Below are positions 7,645-16,340 of a stretch of 64,000 bases of DNA, piece after piece. Positions within the stretch are counted from its first letter, which is position 1, and the number at the start of each line of letters is the position of its first letter. Made by a program: the position numbers and the translations under genes. Under the pieces are notes generated by a model, which was not told the origin of the DNA, did not search any database, and saw nothing but the letters and a program-made list of their open reading frames with translations. The stretch spans positions 1 through 64,000 of the forward strand of contig CAYGXU010000002.1 of NCBI GenBank assembly GCA_964353875.1. The letters are read 5' to 3'. The DNA is from MGNI01 sp964353875 (GTDB lineage: Bacteria; Chloroflexota; Anaerolineae; Anaerolineales; E44-bin32).

Positions 7645-10248
7645 ATGATTGTACTAAGAATGGGTAAAGTGAGCGAAGAGGAGCAAAGTACCTTGCGGCT
7701 GTTCTTTCATTTGGCAGGCATTTTGAAGCGTGTAACCTATCTGATAGGGATATTCGCATTATTAATTACACTCCTTCTGAATGTGAGTATTCCCCAGGCA
7801 ACTGCCGATTGGGTCTTATCGACAGATAACGAGTCGCCCTTTTCCTTCTCCAGCTTAATGGAAGGGCGCAGCGGGATTGAACGGATATGGGCAGTGGATG
7901 ATGGCGAGAAGATCAGAAGAGACGATCTCCAACATCTTCTGGCAGAAAGCCCTCAGAACGCTGTGTGGGATGGCGCCAAGGTCTCGCTATTTGGGGCACG
8001 CAATGAAATTGTTGCCTTTCAGCTCATTCTCCAGGCAGGAGATGCAGGTGCCGATCAGGTTAACATCAAAGTAACCGAGCTATCCCAAGGGACTTATCAA
8101 ATCCCGGGGTCGGATGTTGGATCTCCGGATCCTTTCGATTACCAAGGAAAGAACATTGAGCTATTCACGGAACATTATTTGTTCGTCAAGGAACGTAGTC
8201 AAGGGGATACTTCCTGGACGGAGGCGAGTCAACCTTCGCAGGATTATTTGGGTTGGGTTCCGGATGCCCTCATTCCTTTTACAGCTCCTTCTGGCATGGG
8301 GGGCGCACCCTTTGATATCCCGGCGCGCTTAAATCAGGGTGTTTGGGTGGATATCTATATCCCGCGCGATGCGCCACAAGGTCTATTGACGGGGGAGGTG
8401 CAGGTGAGTGTTGAAGGCAAGCTGACGCATCGTATCCCCATCGAATTGCGAATCTATCCTTTTGCTCTTTCCGATGAAACTCATTTCCACAACATGTTCG
8501 CCATCGAACCGACGGAGATTGCGCGCAGGCATGGGGTAGAGATTGACTCGGAAGCATATTACGAGATCGAGACGCGCTACCATCAGATGGCTCACCGTCA
8601 TCGTTTTGATCTGGTCCAGGCAGTCCGCAATCTATCCCAGGTCAGACGATATCACAACCGCTACCTGACCGGGACGTTATATCAGAGTAAATATGGATAC
8701 GAAGGGCCTGGGGAAGGGGTTGGAAATCGAACCTTCTCGATCGGTCTTTATGGAGCGCTGCCGGTGGAATATGGCGGCGACCCCCAAAATTGGAGCAAAG
8801 AAAGCTGGTGGGCTGGCTCGGACGAGTGGGCAGCCTGGTTTGCTGAAAAAGCACCTGAGGTCTCCATCCACAAGTACCTCCTCCCGGATGAGCCTCGCTC
8901 GGCATCCCATTTAAGAACGATCAAGACGCAGGCAGATTGGTCGCATAGCAATCCGGGAATTGGGCGCGCGATTCCGACTTTTGTGACCCATTGGATTGAT
9001 GATGATTACATGGGCTATGTGGATATCTGGTCCACATCCGCCAATCATGCCATGTCTGGTACCTATCCGGGGACACTTGGTTCGAGCGTACAATCCGAGC
9101 TCGAGGCGGGTCGTCAATGGGGCGTCTACAACGGATACCGTCCAGCCATGGGTTCGCCCTTGATTGACACGGACGCGGTCGATTTCCGTGTCATCCCTTG
9201 GATTGGGTGGAAGTATGACCTTGACCATTATTTCTATTGGATGACCACCTATTGGACCGATTATACAAAAGACTCCAAAGCGTGGAACTTGTTTACCAAT
9301 CCGATGACGATGTATGCGAAGGGCAACGGCGCGGGGACATTTTTCTACCCAGGGCAAGATTACCTATATACTGAAGAGGATCGCGGCATTCCTGGCCCAT
9401 TTTCCTCCATCCGTATGAAAAACTGGCGCAGGGGGATGCAGGATTATGAATACTTGTGGCTGGCAAGCACGATGGGCCTTGAAAGGCAAGTCGTTCAAAT
9501 TGTTGATCAAGCCGTTCCAGCAGCGCTTTGGGATGTCAACTTGAAAAGCACGGTTACCTGGCCTCTTCGTGGTTACCAATTTGAGGGATTTCGAAAAGCG
9601 GTCGCCGAGCTAATTGCCAATCATACGTCCATCGAGAGCGCCCCCAAGATAATGGTCTCGAAAGCGACGCCAACGGACCTCAGCCCTGAGCACCCCTATT
9701 ATGCTGAACTCAAACTGATCTATCAATTGGACTATATTGCCGGATGCAATCAAAACCCACCACAAATCTGCCCGGATGGACTGATCACACGCGCTGAGGC
9801 AGCAGTACTCTTCGGAAAAGCAATCTATGGTCCGAATGCCGCGCTGGATGTGCCTTCTGAGCAAGTTTTTGTCGATCTCCCCCTGGTGGGAGAGTATAGT
9901 TGGGCAACCCCCTGGGCGAATGCGTTGTTGCGTGATGGATTTGTTTCAGGATGCTCGGAGCAACCTGACCAATTCTGTCCTAAAACTTTGATGCCACGCG
10001 CGGATGTTGCCGTATTGGCGCTTCGCATAAAATACGGTGCGGACTATCGGCCACCCCTTCCAAAGGGTATTTTCAATGACATTTCTGCCCGATGGTGGGG
10101 AAGCGGGTGGATGGAGGCGGCGTACGCTGAGGGATTATTAACGCCTTGCGATACGATGAATGGGGTCCGAATTTGCCCTTACGGTACACTCAGCCGAGGC
10201 GAAGCTGCCAAGATCCTTGTCCAATCGCTTGGTATGACCCTGCCCTAA
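7645..10248 (+). CDS. SLH-anchored surface protein with GH123/DUF4091-like glycosidase domain
   Basis: Exported protein of 867 aa. A hydrophobic stretch at about residues 33-50 followed by QATADW looks like a signal peptide. The middle has a beta-rich N-terminal domain (FGARNEIVAFQLIL) and a barrel-like domain with LLPDEP (about 412-417), an Asp-Glu pair like that of GH123 enzymes, and the DUF4091 motif GMQDYEYLW (about 597-605). Three C-terminal SLH repeats start at about 682, 753 and 818; each carries a cysteine-bracketed loop ending CP, the style common in Chloroflexi. Known members act on beta-N-acetylgalactosaminides. I infer a cell-surface glycosidase tethered through SLH repeats; its substrate is unknown. 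The start has no strong ribosome site. Confidence 0.8.
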   Translation: MIVLRMGKVSEEEQSTLRLFFHLAGILKRVTYLIGIFALLITLLLNVSIPQATADWVLSTDNESPFSFSSLMEGRSGIERIWAVDDGEKIRRDDLQHLLAESPQNAVWDGAKVSLFGARNEIVAFQLILQAGDAGADQVNIKVTELSQGTYQIPGSDVGSPDPFDYQGKNIELFTEHYLFVKERSQGDTSWTEASQPSQDYLGWVPDALIPFTAPSGMGGAPFDIPARLNQGVWVDIYIPRDAPQGLLTGEVQVSVEGKLTHRIPIELRIYPFALSDETHFHNMFAIEPTEIARRHGVEIDSEAYYEIETRYHQMAHRHRFDLVQAVRNLSQVRRYHNRYLTGTLYQSKYGYEGPGEGVGNRTFSIGLYGALPVEYGGDPQNWSKESWWAGSDEWAAWFAEKAPEVSIHKYLLPDEPRSASHLRTIKTQADWSHSNPGIGRAIPTFVTHWIDDDYMGYVDIWSTSANHAMSGTYPGTLGSSVQSELEAGRQWGVYNGYRPAMGSPLIDTDAVDFRVIPWIGWKYDLDHYFYWMTTYWTDYTKDSKAWNLFTNPMTMYAKGNGAGTFFYPGQDYLYTEEDRGIPGPFSSIRMKNWRRGMQDYEYLWLASTMGLERQVVQIVDQAVPAALWDVNLKSTVTWPLRGYQFEGFRKAVAELIANHTSIESAPKIMVSKATPTDLSPEHPYYAELKLIYQLDYIAGCNQNPPQICPDGLITRAEAAVLFGKAIYGPNAALDVPSEQVFVDLPLVGEYSWATPWANALLRDGFVSGCSEQPDQFCPKTLMPRADVAVLALRIKYGADYRPPLPKGIFNDISARWWGSGWMEAAYAEGLLTPCDTMNGVRICPYGTLSRGEAAKILVQSLGMTLP

Positions 10249-10409
10249 GAGCTCTTCGATAACCCATCTCATCGTCAAAGCGCTTTCTTGTTTGAGTCAA
10301 ACGCTCTTCGACAGAAAGAAGAATCCCTGTGGTTTTGGTATTATCTATTTTTACGTCGCCTTTAGTCCATACCATGGATGAATGAAATCAACCAGCAGGA
10401 AGGTCGATT

Positions 10410-11279
10410 TTGAGTGAGCTATCTGTGCCCGGAAAGGGTGATCTGCTGAATCTGGATAAAGATAGACTTCGTACCTATCGTGAGAAGACCTTTCGTCTTC
10501 AGCCGGGTTCCCAATTGAGAAGCGTCGAAGAAGCCCTGGCATTTGTCGAGGAACGCGGATTTATCTTGTTCTGGCCAATAAAGGGGGTGGACTTGCCCAG
10601 CCTGTGGACCGCCGTTGCTGGCGATCGGCCGGTTCCCGATGACCATGATGATCCCGCACATGTCACCTGGGGCTGGAAGGACTCGATGTTGGATAGACGG
10701 CAGTGGTATTATGGCAAGCTCCTGCGAGGCAAGGCGACGATTGTGAGCCTGGCAACCATCCCCTGTTTTTATGCTCTTTCCGATCGCGTGGGCGACCTGG
10801 ATGACTACCTGCTTGCCTATGATGAGGGGCGGCTGACGTGGGAGGAGAAATCCATCGCCGATGCGTTACTCAACCATGGACCGCTCCATACGATCGAGCT
10901 AAGACGCCGTTCATTTCTCTCATCGGAGAGCGCCAAATCGCGCTTTGAACGAGCCCTGACCGCGCTTCAACGCGGCCTTTGGATCCTGCCAGTGGGAATT
11001 GCCCGGGCGGGAGGCTGGCGCTATGCCTTTGTTTACGAGCTCTTCGATCGCTGGTTCCCGCAGGTGGTTATGCAAGCACGCCCGATCAAGAGGCGAGAGG
11101 CCTTTCGGCAATTGACATGCGCCTATCTCGATTCGGTGGGAGCTGCGAAGCCCGAATCCATCGCCCGGGTTTTTCAGCGGGAGAAGAAAGAGGTGAAACG
11201 CGCTTTGCTTGATCTTGAAGAGGTGGATTTGGCGCGAGCTACGACAGATGATCTTTGGGTGACGCGATCCTTAATTTAA
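10410..11279 (+). CDS. Winged-helix protein related to the AlkZ/YcaQ group
   Basis: Protein of 289 aa, TTG start at 10410 with GGAAGG about 8 bases upstream. The N-terminal half (LRSVEEALAFVEERGF, then WGWKDSMLDRRQWYYGK) and the C-terminal helical/winged-helix portion (about 140-289) resemble cytoplasmic winged-helix proteins annotated as AlkZ-related. AlkZ and YcaQ are DNA glycosylases for alkylated or crosslinked bases and use a QxQ-type catalytic motif. I cannot see such a motif here, so enzymatic activity is uncertain. It stands alone, 160 bases after the SLH protein. It could equally be a non-catalytic DNA-binding relative. Confidence 0.55.
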   Translation: MSELSVPGKGDLLNLDKDRLRTYREKTFRLQPGSQLRSVEEALAFVEERGFILFWPIKGVDLPSLWTAVAGDRPVPDDHDDPAHVTWGWKDSMLDRRQWYYGKLLRGKATIVSLATIPCFYALSDRVGDLDDYLLAYDEGRLTWEEKSIADALLNHGPLHTIELRRRSFLSSESAKSRFERALTALQRGLWILPVGIARAGGWRYAFVYELFDRWFPQVVMQARPIKRREAFRQLTCAYLDSVGAAKPESIARVFQREKKEVKRALLDLEEVDLARATTDDLWVTRSLI

Positions 11280-11352
11280 TCGAGTCTCATGTAAATAATT
11301 TCGATTCAGACGCTTTTAGCAAATTCAGAATCTCTAATGAGAGATAGTTGGT

Positions 11353-11568
11353 CTAATGACGCTGACCGGTGTAGCCGAAGGTGGTGGGCATCGTCCCTGA
11401 GGTGTAGCGTGTCTCGCCCCAGGCTTTGTAACGCATTTCGCTGATTACATTGCCGGAAGAATCAATCGTCAGGCTCATGCTGCCGAGATGGTCTTTGAGC
11501 AGATAGAAGACGCCATATGCAACTGGATCGGAGGCGCCCGCTACGCGCATAGCCGGAACGCTTCCATA
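11353..11568 (-). pseudogene. RHS/YD-repeat protein remnant
   Basis: About 70 codons on the minus strand match the conserved core of RHS proteins: FYLLKDHLGSMSLTID, then EMRYKAWGETRY and FGYTGQRH. In intact genes the text continues past YTGQR into the core end and a variable C-terminal tip. Here a TAG stop follows directly after QRH and an in-frame TAA lies just upstream at about 11569-11571, so only a fragment is left. It is probably a decayed or displaced piece of a large polymorphic-toxin or wall-associated RHS gene. Confidence 0.75.
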
Positions 11569-11619
11569 CGGGTATTATGACGAAGGGTCATGCAGCAAGG
11601 GAAATGTCATTACTGGTCT

Positions 11620-11676
11620 ATGGGGTAAGTACGCCTGTAATTTGCTAAAGTATTACTGGACACGAGGATACCCCAT
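11620..11676 (+). repeat. Short inverted repeat beside the RHS remnant
   Basis: ATGGGGTA at 11620-11627 is matched by TACCCCAT at 11669-11676, an exact 8-base inverted repeat with about 41 bases between. It may be a rearrangement scar or a small hairpin. There is no transposase and no target duplication that I can recognise. Confidence 0.3.
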
Positions 11677-11779
11677 GCCATTAAAAAGCATTAAGGAATC
11701 CGAACTGAGAAGGAGTGCAGTAGAATCCATTGATCGAGTGACATGAAAAAAGTATTAAATCATAGGAGGAGTTGATAAG

Positions 11780-12331
11780 ATGACTGAATGCCATGAGATG
11801 ACGAAAGTCTCCATGGGGGACATGTTTGCATTACTAAATCCACGTCTGGCGGTTTTGGTAACTTGTGTTGATCTGAAGGGGGTGGCGAACATCATCACAG
11901 TAGGCTGGCAAACGCCACTCTCGCATCGCCCGCCTTTAGTGGGCATCAGCATTGGAAAGACACGCTATTCTCATCATCTCGTCGCTGAGACGAAAGAGTA
12001 TGTCATCAATGTCATGGGTATAGACCATAAGGAAGCAGTCCGGGTTTGTGGAACCCGGTCAGGGCTGGATTGCGATAAGGCGAGTCTGACTGGGTTAACC
12101 CTGTATCCGGGCAGTTGTGTGAAAGCGCCTGTGATCAAAGAGGCGCTGGGCTTCCTGGAGTGCCGCTTGGAAGGGCAATATGAAGTTGGGGATCATACGC
12201 TGTTTGTGGGAGAGGTGCTGCATGCGGAAGCGGCAGCAACGTGTTTCCGCGAGGTCTGGGAGGTAGAGCGAGCGAAAGTCTTGCTCTCCTTACGAGGGGA
12301 ACGCTTTGTGACGGTTGCGCCCGAGGATTAG
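11780..12331 (+). CDS. Flavin reductase-like FMN-binding protein
   Basis: 183 aa, split-barrel flavin reductase-like family. Visible family features are PRLAVLVTCVDLKGVANIITVGWQTPLS near the N-terminus and RPPLVGISIGKTRYSHHLV, the region that cradles FMN, then the EYVINV strand. Such proteins reduce flavins with NAD(P)H or bind FMN as one-domain electron carriers; the partner is unknown. The start ATG at 11780 is supported by AGGAGGAG 8-10 bases upstream. It stands alone between the RHS remnant and the riboswitch region. Confidence 0.85.
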   Translation: MTECHEMTKVSMGDMFALLNPRLAVLVTCVDLKGVANIITVGWQTPLSHRPPLVGISIGKTRYSHHLVAETKEYVINVMGIDHKEAVRVCGTRSGLDCDKASLTGLTLYPGSCVKAPVIKEALGFLECRLEGQYEVGDHTLFVGEVLHAEAAATCFREVWEVERAKVLLSLRGERFVTVAPED

Positions 12332-12498
12332 TTAGTGGAACAGGCATAGAATGTACGGTCAGCGTTCCATTGTTTGGAAGACTTGTCAGCCATTGGAGAG
12401 CCGTCAGTTGCCAACCCAATGACGGAGGCAATGACCCCATGTAATAGCCACTTTGATGAAAGTGTTGAGGAGGGACAAACGCGTGCGCTATTCAGGAT

Positions 12499-12504
12499 TA
12501 TAAT
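12499..12504 (+). promoter_or_regulatory. Candidate -10 element of the riboswitch-controlled ECF operon
   Basis: A perfect TATAAT at 12499-12504 would start transcription at about 12511, just ahead of the first paired base of the leader RNA at 12514. A convincing -35 is not seen; GGGACA at 12472-12477 is too far away. Confidence 0.45.
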
Positions 12505-12513
12505 AATATCAAT

Positions 12514-12655
12514 GGATCTCCGAGCGCCAATACCTAAAACCTGATGGCGATGGTATGGCGCCGATCTCCAGGAGCCACTGGAGGACCTTCCGAGAGTCGA
12601 ACTCCCCGGAAGGCCAGGGTGCGGACGGAAACGAGCGCACCTCCCGATGTCCCGA
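12514..12655 (+). ncRNA. Moco-riboswitch-like aptamer
   Basis: The leader folds into consecutive helices: GCGCCA/TGGCGC plus TACC/GGTA (12524-12562), CTCCA/TGGAG (about 12566-12583), CCTTCCG/CGGAAGG with an inner GAGT/ACTC (about 12585-12613), and GGTGCG/CGCACC around a GGAAA-containing loop (about 12618-12641), directly followed by CTCCCG. An outer helix can form between GGATC (12514) and the GATGTCC segment near 12646. The ordered landmarks CTCCGAGC near the 5' side, CCTTCC/GGAAGG, GGTGCG..CGCACC and the trailing CTCCCG match what I recall of the Moco RNA motif (RF01055). The helix at 12566-12583 is present; its absence is reported for presumed tungsten-cofactor variants. Downstream genes include mobB. 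A TPP or cobalamin aptamer does not fit. Confidence 0.7.
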
Positions 12656-12680
12656 TTGTATGCCGGGGCTGAATTGGAAA

Positions 12681-12735
12681 GGAGAGACTGAGCCAGAAGT
12701 TGTTTCTCGTCAGCCTCTCCGCTGGCGAGTTTTTT
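12681..12735 (+). terminator. Riboswitch expression platform: antiterminator and intrinsic terminator
   Basis: A 9-bp stem, CTCGTCAGC (12706-12714) with GCTGGCGAG (12721-12729), closes a 6-base loop and is followed by six T residues (12730-12735), an intrinsic terminator 78 bases before the ECF ATPase gene. Upstream, GGAGAGACTGAG (12681-12692) is complementary, with a single mismatch, to the CTCGTCAG-CCTCTCC segment (12706-12720), so it can form a competing antiterminator. This is the layout of a transcription-attenuating riboswitch. Confidence 0.8.
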
Positions 12736-12812
12736 AATGTCACGTTCTGTCTCGATATGGAGGAGCGTTTGTTGATAACGTTGGGATGGAAATAAAATAG
12801 GATTGAGCCGGC

Positions 12813-14306
12813 ATGCATAATCGTTCCTCTAAGAGCCCGATCATCCTTGTGAAGAATTTATCCGTCGTTTACGGGTCCACTACGGTTTTGAAGGACATCT
12901 CCCTGGAAATCTCCGGCGGGGAATGTGTGCTCATCACCGGCCCTTCGGGTTGTGGAAAGAGTACCCTGGCGCGGGCTCTGACCGGATTAATCCCGCATGC
13001 CATTGCAGCGCAAATGGAAGGCGTGGTGCAGGTGGCGGGGATGGACGTGAGTCAAGCCAGCATTGCCGATTTGGCGCGTCATGTAGGAATCGTTTTCCAG
13101 AATCCAGTCACACAACTCTTCCACCTACGTGTCGATGATGAAGTCGCTTTTGGTGTACGTAATCTGGGATTATCCGAGGAAGAAGTACGGCGGCGAGTCG
13201 AATGGGCGTTGGAATCGGTTGGTTTAAAGGGATTGGAAAACAGGCGCCCGGCGGAACTATCCGGCGGTCAGCAACAGCGGCTGGCGATCGCTGCTGCCTT
13301 GGCAATGGAACCGACGATATTGGTCCTGGACGAACCGACCGCATCGCTGGATGTCCCCGGCACCCATCAGGTGGTAGCGACGCTGCGGGAATTACAGGAA
13401 CGACTTGGTTTGACGATTGTGTTAATTGAACAGCGCCTGGCGGAGGCAGTAGGTTTGGCGGATCGGATCGTGATCATGGCGGAGGGCGAGATTGTGGCCG
13501 ATGGCAGTCCTGAGAAAGTCTTGGCCAAACGCTCACTCCTTCGTCGACTGGGGATACGACGTCCAGGAAGCGAGCCATTGGTCGAATGGGCTTCGCTCCT
13601 TCAGTCGGATGGTCGTCAACCCGAAAAATGTCCGCCGATGCTCGAGCTGCGGGATGTATCAGCCGGCTACAACAACAAAGCTGTCATCGAGGACATCGAT
13701 TTGCAGCTCTTCCCGGGCGAGTTTGCTGCTCTGGTTGGGGATAATGGGGCGGGAAAGTCGACGCTTGGTTTGGTCGCTGCTGGTCTGATCAGGCCTCATC
13801 ATGGGAGGGTGATCTATGATGGCGGGAGGAGACCGCGGGGAGGGCTGGATGTCGCCTTGCTCTTCCAAAACCCGGCCGATCAGCTTTTCACAGATCAGGT
13901 GGAGGAAGAAGTGGGGTTTGCTCCACGAAATTACGGTCGATTCCATGCGGATCAGCATCAACAGATCTTAGAGCAGTTGGATCTGTTCGCTTTGAAAGAG
14001 CGTCGACCAACGACCCTGTCAGCGGGGCAACAGCAGCGGACGGCTTTGGCCTCTTGCCTGGCGCTAAGACCACATTTGGTCATCCTGGATGAACCCACGC
14101 TAGGTCAGGATTGGGGTCATCTACAACGTCTGATGAGCTTCCTGGAAAAGCTCAACCAGGAGGGGACAACCATCCTGTTGATCACTCATGACTACAAGTT
14201 GGTCTATCGCTATGCCCATCGAGTCATCTTGATGAAGGCAGGCCGCATTATCATGGATGGAGGATTGAGGCAAAGCAGGCGAGCTCAAAAGGATGTTGAA
14301 TCTTGA
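12813..14306 (+). CDS. ECF transporter ATPase with two fused ABC domains
   Basis: 497 aa carrying two complete ECF-type ATPase domains, like YkoD or fused EcfA1A2. Domain 1 has GPSGCGKST (43-51), the Q-loop FQNPVTQLF, LSGGQQQR (about 149) and LVLDEPTAS. Domain 2 has GDNGAGKST (about 309-317), FQNPADQLF, LSAGQQQR (about 402) and VILDEPTLG. Both keep the catalytic glutamate. It is the first gene after the Moco-like riboswitch and powers the importer formed with the S component (14410-15012) and T component (15490-16218). The transported substrate is not known from sequence; the riboswitch and neighbours point to a molybdenum-cofactor-related compound. Confidence 0.92.
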   Translation: MHNRSSKSPIILVKNLSVVYGSTTVLKDISLEISGGECVLITGPSGCGKSTLARALTGLIPHAIAAQMEGVVQVAGMDVSQASIADLARHVGIVFQNPVTQLFHLRVDDEVAFGVRNLGLSEEEVRRRVEWALESVGLKGLENRRPAELSGGQQQRLAIAAALAMEPTILVLDEPTASLDVPGTHQVVATLRELQERLGLTIVLIEQRLAEAVGLADRIVIMAEGEIVADGSPEKVLAKRSLLRRLGIRRPGSEPLVEWASLLQSDGRQPEKCPPMLELRDVSAGYNNKAVIEDIDLQLFPGEFAALVGDNGAGKSTLGLVAAGLIRPHHGRVIYDGGRRPRGGLDVALLFQNPADQLFTDQVEEEVGFAPRNYGRFHADQHQQILEQLDLFALKERRPTTLSAGQQQRTALASCLALRPHLVILDEPTLGQDWGHLQRLMSFLEKLNQEGTTILLITHDYKLVYRYAHRVILMKAGRIIMDGGLRQSRRAQKDVES

Positions 14307-14409
14307 TTGACGGGACCGGAAGGAAAGGAGGGCGATCATCTGAGATCTCATTTACGGATATTGGCTCTGATATTTCATTTCGTGATATTGAAGAATGAAA
14401 GGGATGGCA

Positions 14410-15012
14410 ATGAAATTCTCGACACGCGATCTTGTAAAATTAGCTGTATTTGGAGCGCTCTGGGGAGCGGTGGAGATTACCCTGGGTTCGCTTTTTCACA
14501 CGCTCAATGTCCCCATGACGGGTGTCTTTCTGAGCGCCATTGGATTGTTGATAGCCATGACAGGGCGCTATTTCGTGCCGAAGCCGGGTTCGACATTGTT
14601 TATCGGCGTGATCGCCGCCTTGCTAAAATTACTGAGCATCGGCGGGATCGTTATCTGGCCGATGATCGCCATCTTAATGGAAGCAGTGGTGGCGGAGGTC
14701 GTTTTGACCGTGATGAAAAAGCCTCAACGATTAGCATTTCTAATAACCGGGGCATTGGGAGTTTTCTACACCATGGTACACCCGTTCCTTTCACAGGGAT
14801 TGCTTGCAGGAAGGGGCGTATTGTTCGTGTGGGAAATGTTGCTTGAGGAGGGGACACGCCTTTTTGGGTTACCTCTCTCTGCCGCATTGGCAATCATTGC
14901 CATCATGGCATTGGTGCGATTGGCGATCGGCGCTGTGGCAGGCTTATTGGCCTGGGAAGTGGCGTTGGCTGTGCACAAGCGAATGACCATGGGAGCCGGG
15001 GCAGCTACATAA
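14410..15012 (+). CDS. ECF transporter S component (YkoE-like arrangement), substrate unknown
   Basis: Hydrophobic protein of about 200 aa with five to six predicted helices. The N-terminus MKFSTRDLVKLAVFGALWG has the helix-1 pattern of S components, where small residues contact the T component. VPKPGSTLFIGVIAALLKLL and the following AEVVL resemble the YkoE group. The start is taken as ATG 14410 because AAAGGG (14398-14403) is suitably placed; ATGs at 14395 and 14404 are in the same frame. It lies between the fused ATPase gene and a molybdopterin-domain lipoprotein, in the operon behind the Moco-like riboswitch. It should bind the transported solute in the membrane. YkoE itself handles thiamine precursors, but no thiamine signal is present here. 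Confidence 0.75.
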   Translation: MKFSTRDLVKLAVFGALWGAVEITLGSLFHTLNVPMTGVFLSAIGLLIAMTGRYFVPKPGSTLFIGVIAALLKLLSIGGIVIWPMIAILMEAVVAEVVLTVMKKPQRLAFLITGALGVFYTMVHPFLSQGLLAGRGVLFVWEMLLEEGTRLFGLPLSAALAIIAIMALVRLAIGAVAGLLAWEVALAVHKRMTMGAGAAT

Positions 15013-15046
15013 CTTATCATCCTATCCATTATTCAGGAGGTGAAGA

Positions 15047-15493
15047 ATGAAACCATTTAGTTTATTGATTGCTCTTGTGATTTTGCTGACCATAGGGGCT
15101 TGTAGCGGGGGACAAGAAGCCTCCGTCGGCGATGAGCAATTGATCGTCACCGATGGTGCAAAAGAGAAAGTATATTCCATGGCTGACCTCAAGGTGTTGC
15201 CTGCCAGCGAGGCGACTTTCAATGCCGTCGCCTATCGAGGAGTCACGTTGAGCGTGCTATTGGAAGATGCTGGTTATGATCCCGCTGCCCTCTCGGGAGT
15301 GAAGTCGGTGGCTTCTGATGGGTATAGCATGAAGTATGGTCCGGATTTGTTTTTACTCGAAGATACCCTCCTTGCTTATGAACGAGTCGATGGCCCATTG
15401 GCCAATGACGAAATCCCATTCCGTATGGTCCTTCCTAACCAGGAGGGCAAATTGAATGTACGTCAAGTGGTGAAAATCGAAGTCATCCCATGA
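15047..15493 (+). CDS. Lipoprotein with molybdopterin (sulfite-oxidase-fold-like) domain
   Basis: 148 aa lipoprotein. The signal peptide ends in the lipobox TIGAC with the lipidated cysteine at residue 19. The mature part has the pattern of the oxidoreductase molybdopterin-binding fold (PF00174-like): YRGVTLSVLLEDAGYDP, VASDGYSMKYG, LLAYERVDGPL and a closing VKIEVIP. The cysteine that binds Mo in sulfite oxidases is absent and the domain is short, so it is likely a binding protein and not an enzyme. AGGAGG about 7 bases upstream supports the start. It overlaps the T-component gene by four bases (ATGA), so it belongs to the ECF operon and may present ligand to the S component outside the membrane. 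Confidence 0.8.
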   Translation: MKPFSLLIALVILLTIGACSGGQEASVGDEQLIVTDGAKEKVYSMADLKVLPASEATFNAVAYRGVTLSVLLEDAGYDPAALSGVKSVASDGYSMKYGPDLFLLEDTLLAYERVDGPLANDEIPFRMVLPNQEGKLNVRQVVKIEVIP

Positions 15494-16218
15494 ACATCAA
15501 GGACAGTTTGTTGAGGGGAAGAGGGCTGCAAAAACCACGCTTGGGCACGGTGGGCTATGGCTCTCTCTTCCTCTGGTGCCTGGGTCTTGTGCTCCTGGTG
15601 CCTCCAGAGGGTCTGCCCATCCTTTTCATCCTCGGCTTAGGGGTGAGCATAACCTTCTTCCCCAAAGCAATGCGTCAGCTCTTGCGTTGGCAATGGCTCA
15701 TCTTTTTTGCAATCCTGATCCTGCCCAATGCATTTTGGCTGGATGAAGCGGATCGAACCTTCCTGGGCGTATCCTACTCCTCAATCGGGTTGCAGGTGGG
15801 GCTGCATATGGTCATGCGAGCCATCATCATGCTCATCGCAGTGATCGGCTTTTCGAGCTCAGTAGATGTCTCTGAAGTGGCTGCTCTCCTGGAGCGCTTT
15901 GGATTGCACGGATTGGGATTCTCGATGGGAGTGGCGGTGAACTTGCTGCCCTCGCTGATTCAATCCGCACAGACCGCCTGGCATGCGTTACGAATGAGAG
16001 GGGGCTTTCGTCGACAACGATGGAGTGCGTTGCGTTTGTTGTTTGTCACCGTGGTAACCAATGCCTTACGCCGCGCGGAAGAGATCGCTCTTTCCGCCGA
16101 GGTGCGCGCATTTCAACCCGAACGCGCCCGTAGCCTGGCGATCAAGAGAGGCGCTTTCGATGGGATCGTTCTGGCAGTTGCATTGTGTTCTTTGATCGCC
16201 CTGGGGGTGCTGTTTTAG
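15490..16218 (+). CDS. ECF transporter transmembrane T component
   Basis: 242 aa CbiQ/EcfT-family protein with about five membrane helices. The C-terminal half has the cytoplasmic coupling region with an Ala-Arg-Gly-type motif, HALRMRGGFRR (about residues 164-174), and a second segment ALSAEVRAF near 205, which dock onto the ATPases. It begins inside the stop of the lipoprotein gene (four-base overlap), showing translational coupling. It links the fused ATPase to the S component. No T-component gene of another transporter lies nearby except cbiQ, so this is a dedicated module. Confidence 0.88.
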   Translation: MNIKDSLLRGRGLQKPRLGTVGYGSLFLWCLGLVLLVPPEGLPILFILGLGVSITFFPKAMRQLLRWQWLIFFAILILPNAFWLDEADRTFLGVSYSSIGLQVGLHMVMRAIIMLIAVIGFSSSVDVSEVAALLERFGLHGLGFSMGVAVNLLPSLIQSAQTAWHALRMRGGFRRQRWSALRLLFVTVVTNALRRAEEIALSAEVRAFQPERARSLAIKRGAFDGIVLAVALCSLIALGVLF

Positions 16219-16340
16219 ATAACCTGATAGAGGACACTCATGACGCTGGTTCGGTGTTGCATATCCACTAGGAGGGTTATTTACACTCGAATGAATTCAG
16301 TTATGTGCATTAAGGATGGGAACGCGGGGAAGCAAAAACA

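Noticed and set aside
11620..11676. Insertion-sequence end
   Set aside because: The inverted repeat is only 8 bases, and no transposase or target duplication is present.
12499..12735. TPP riboswitch upstream of the YkoE-like ECF operon
   Set aside because: The CTGAGA and ACCTGATC landmarks in TPP order are missing, while Moco-like landmarks are present in order.
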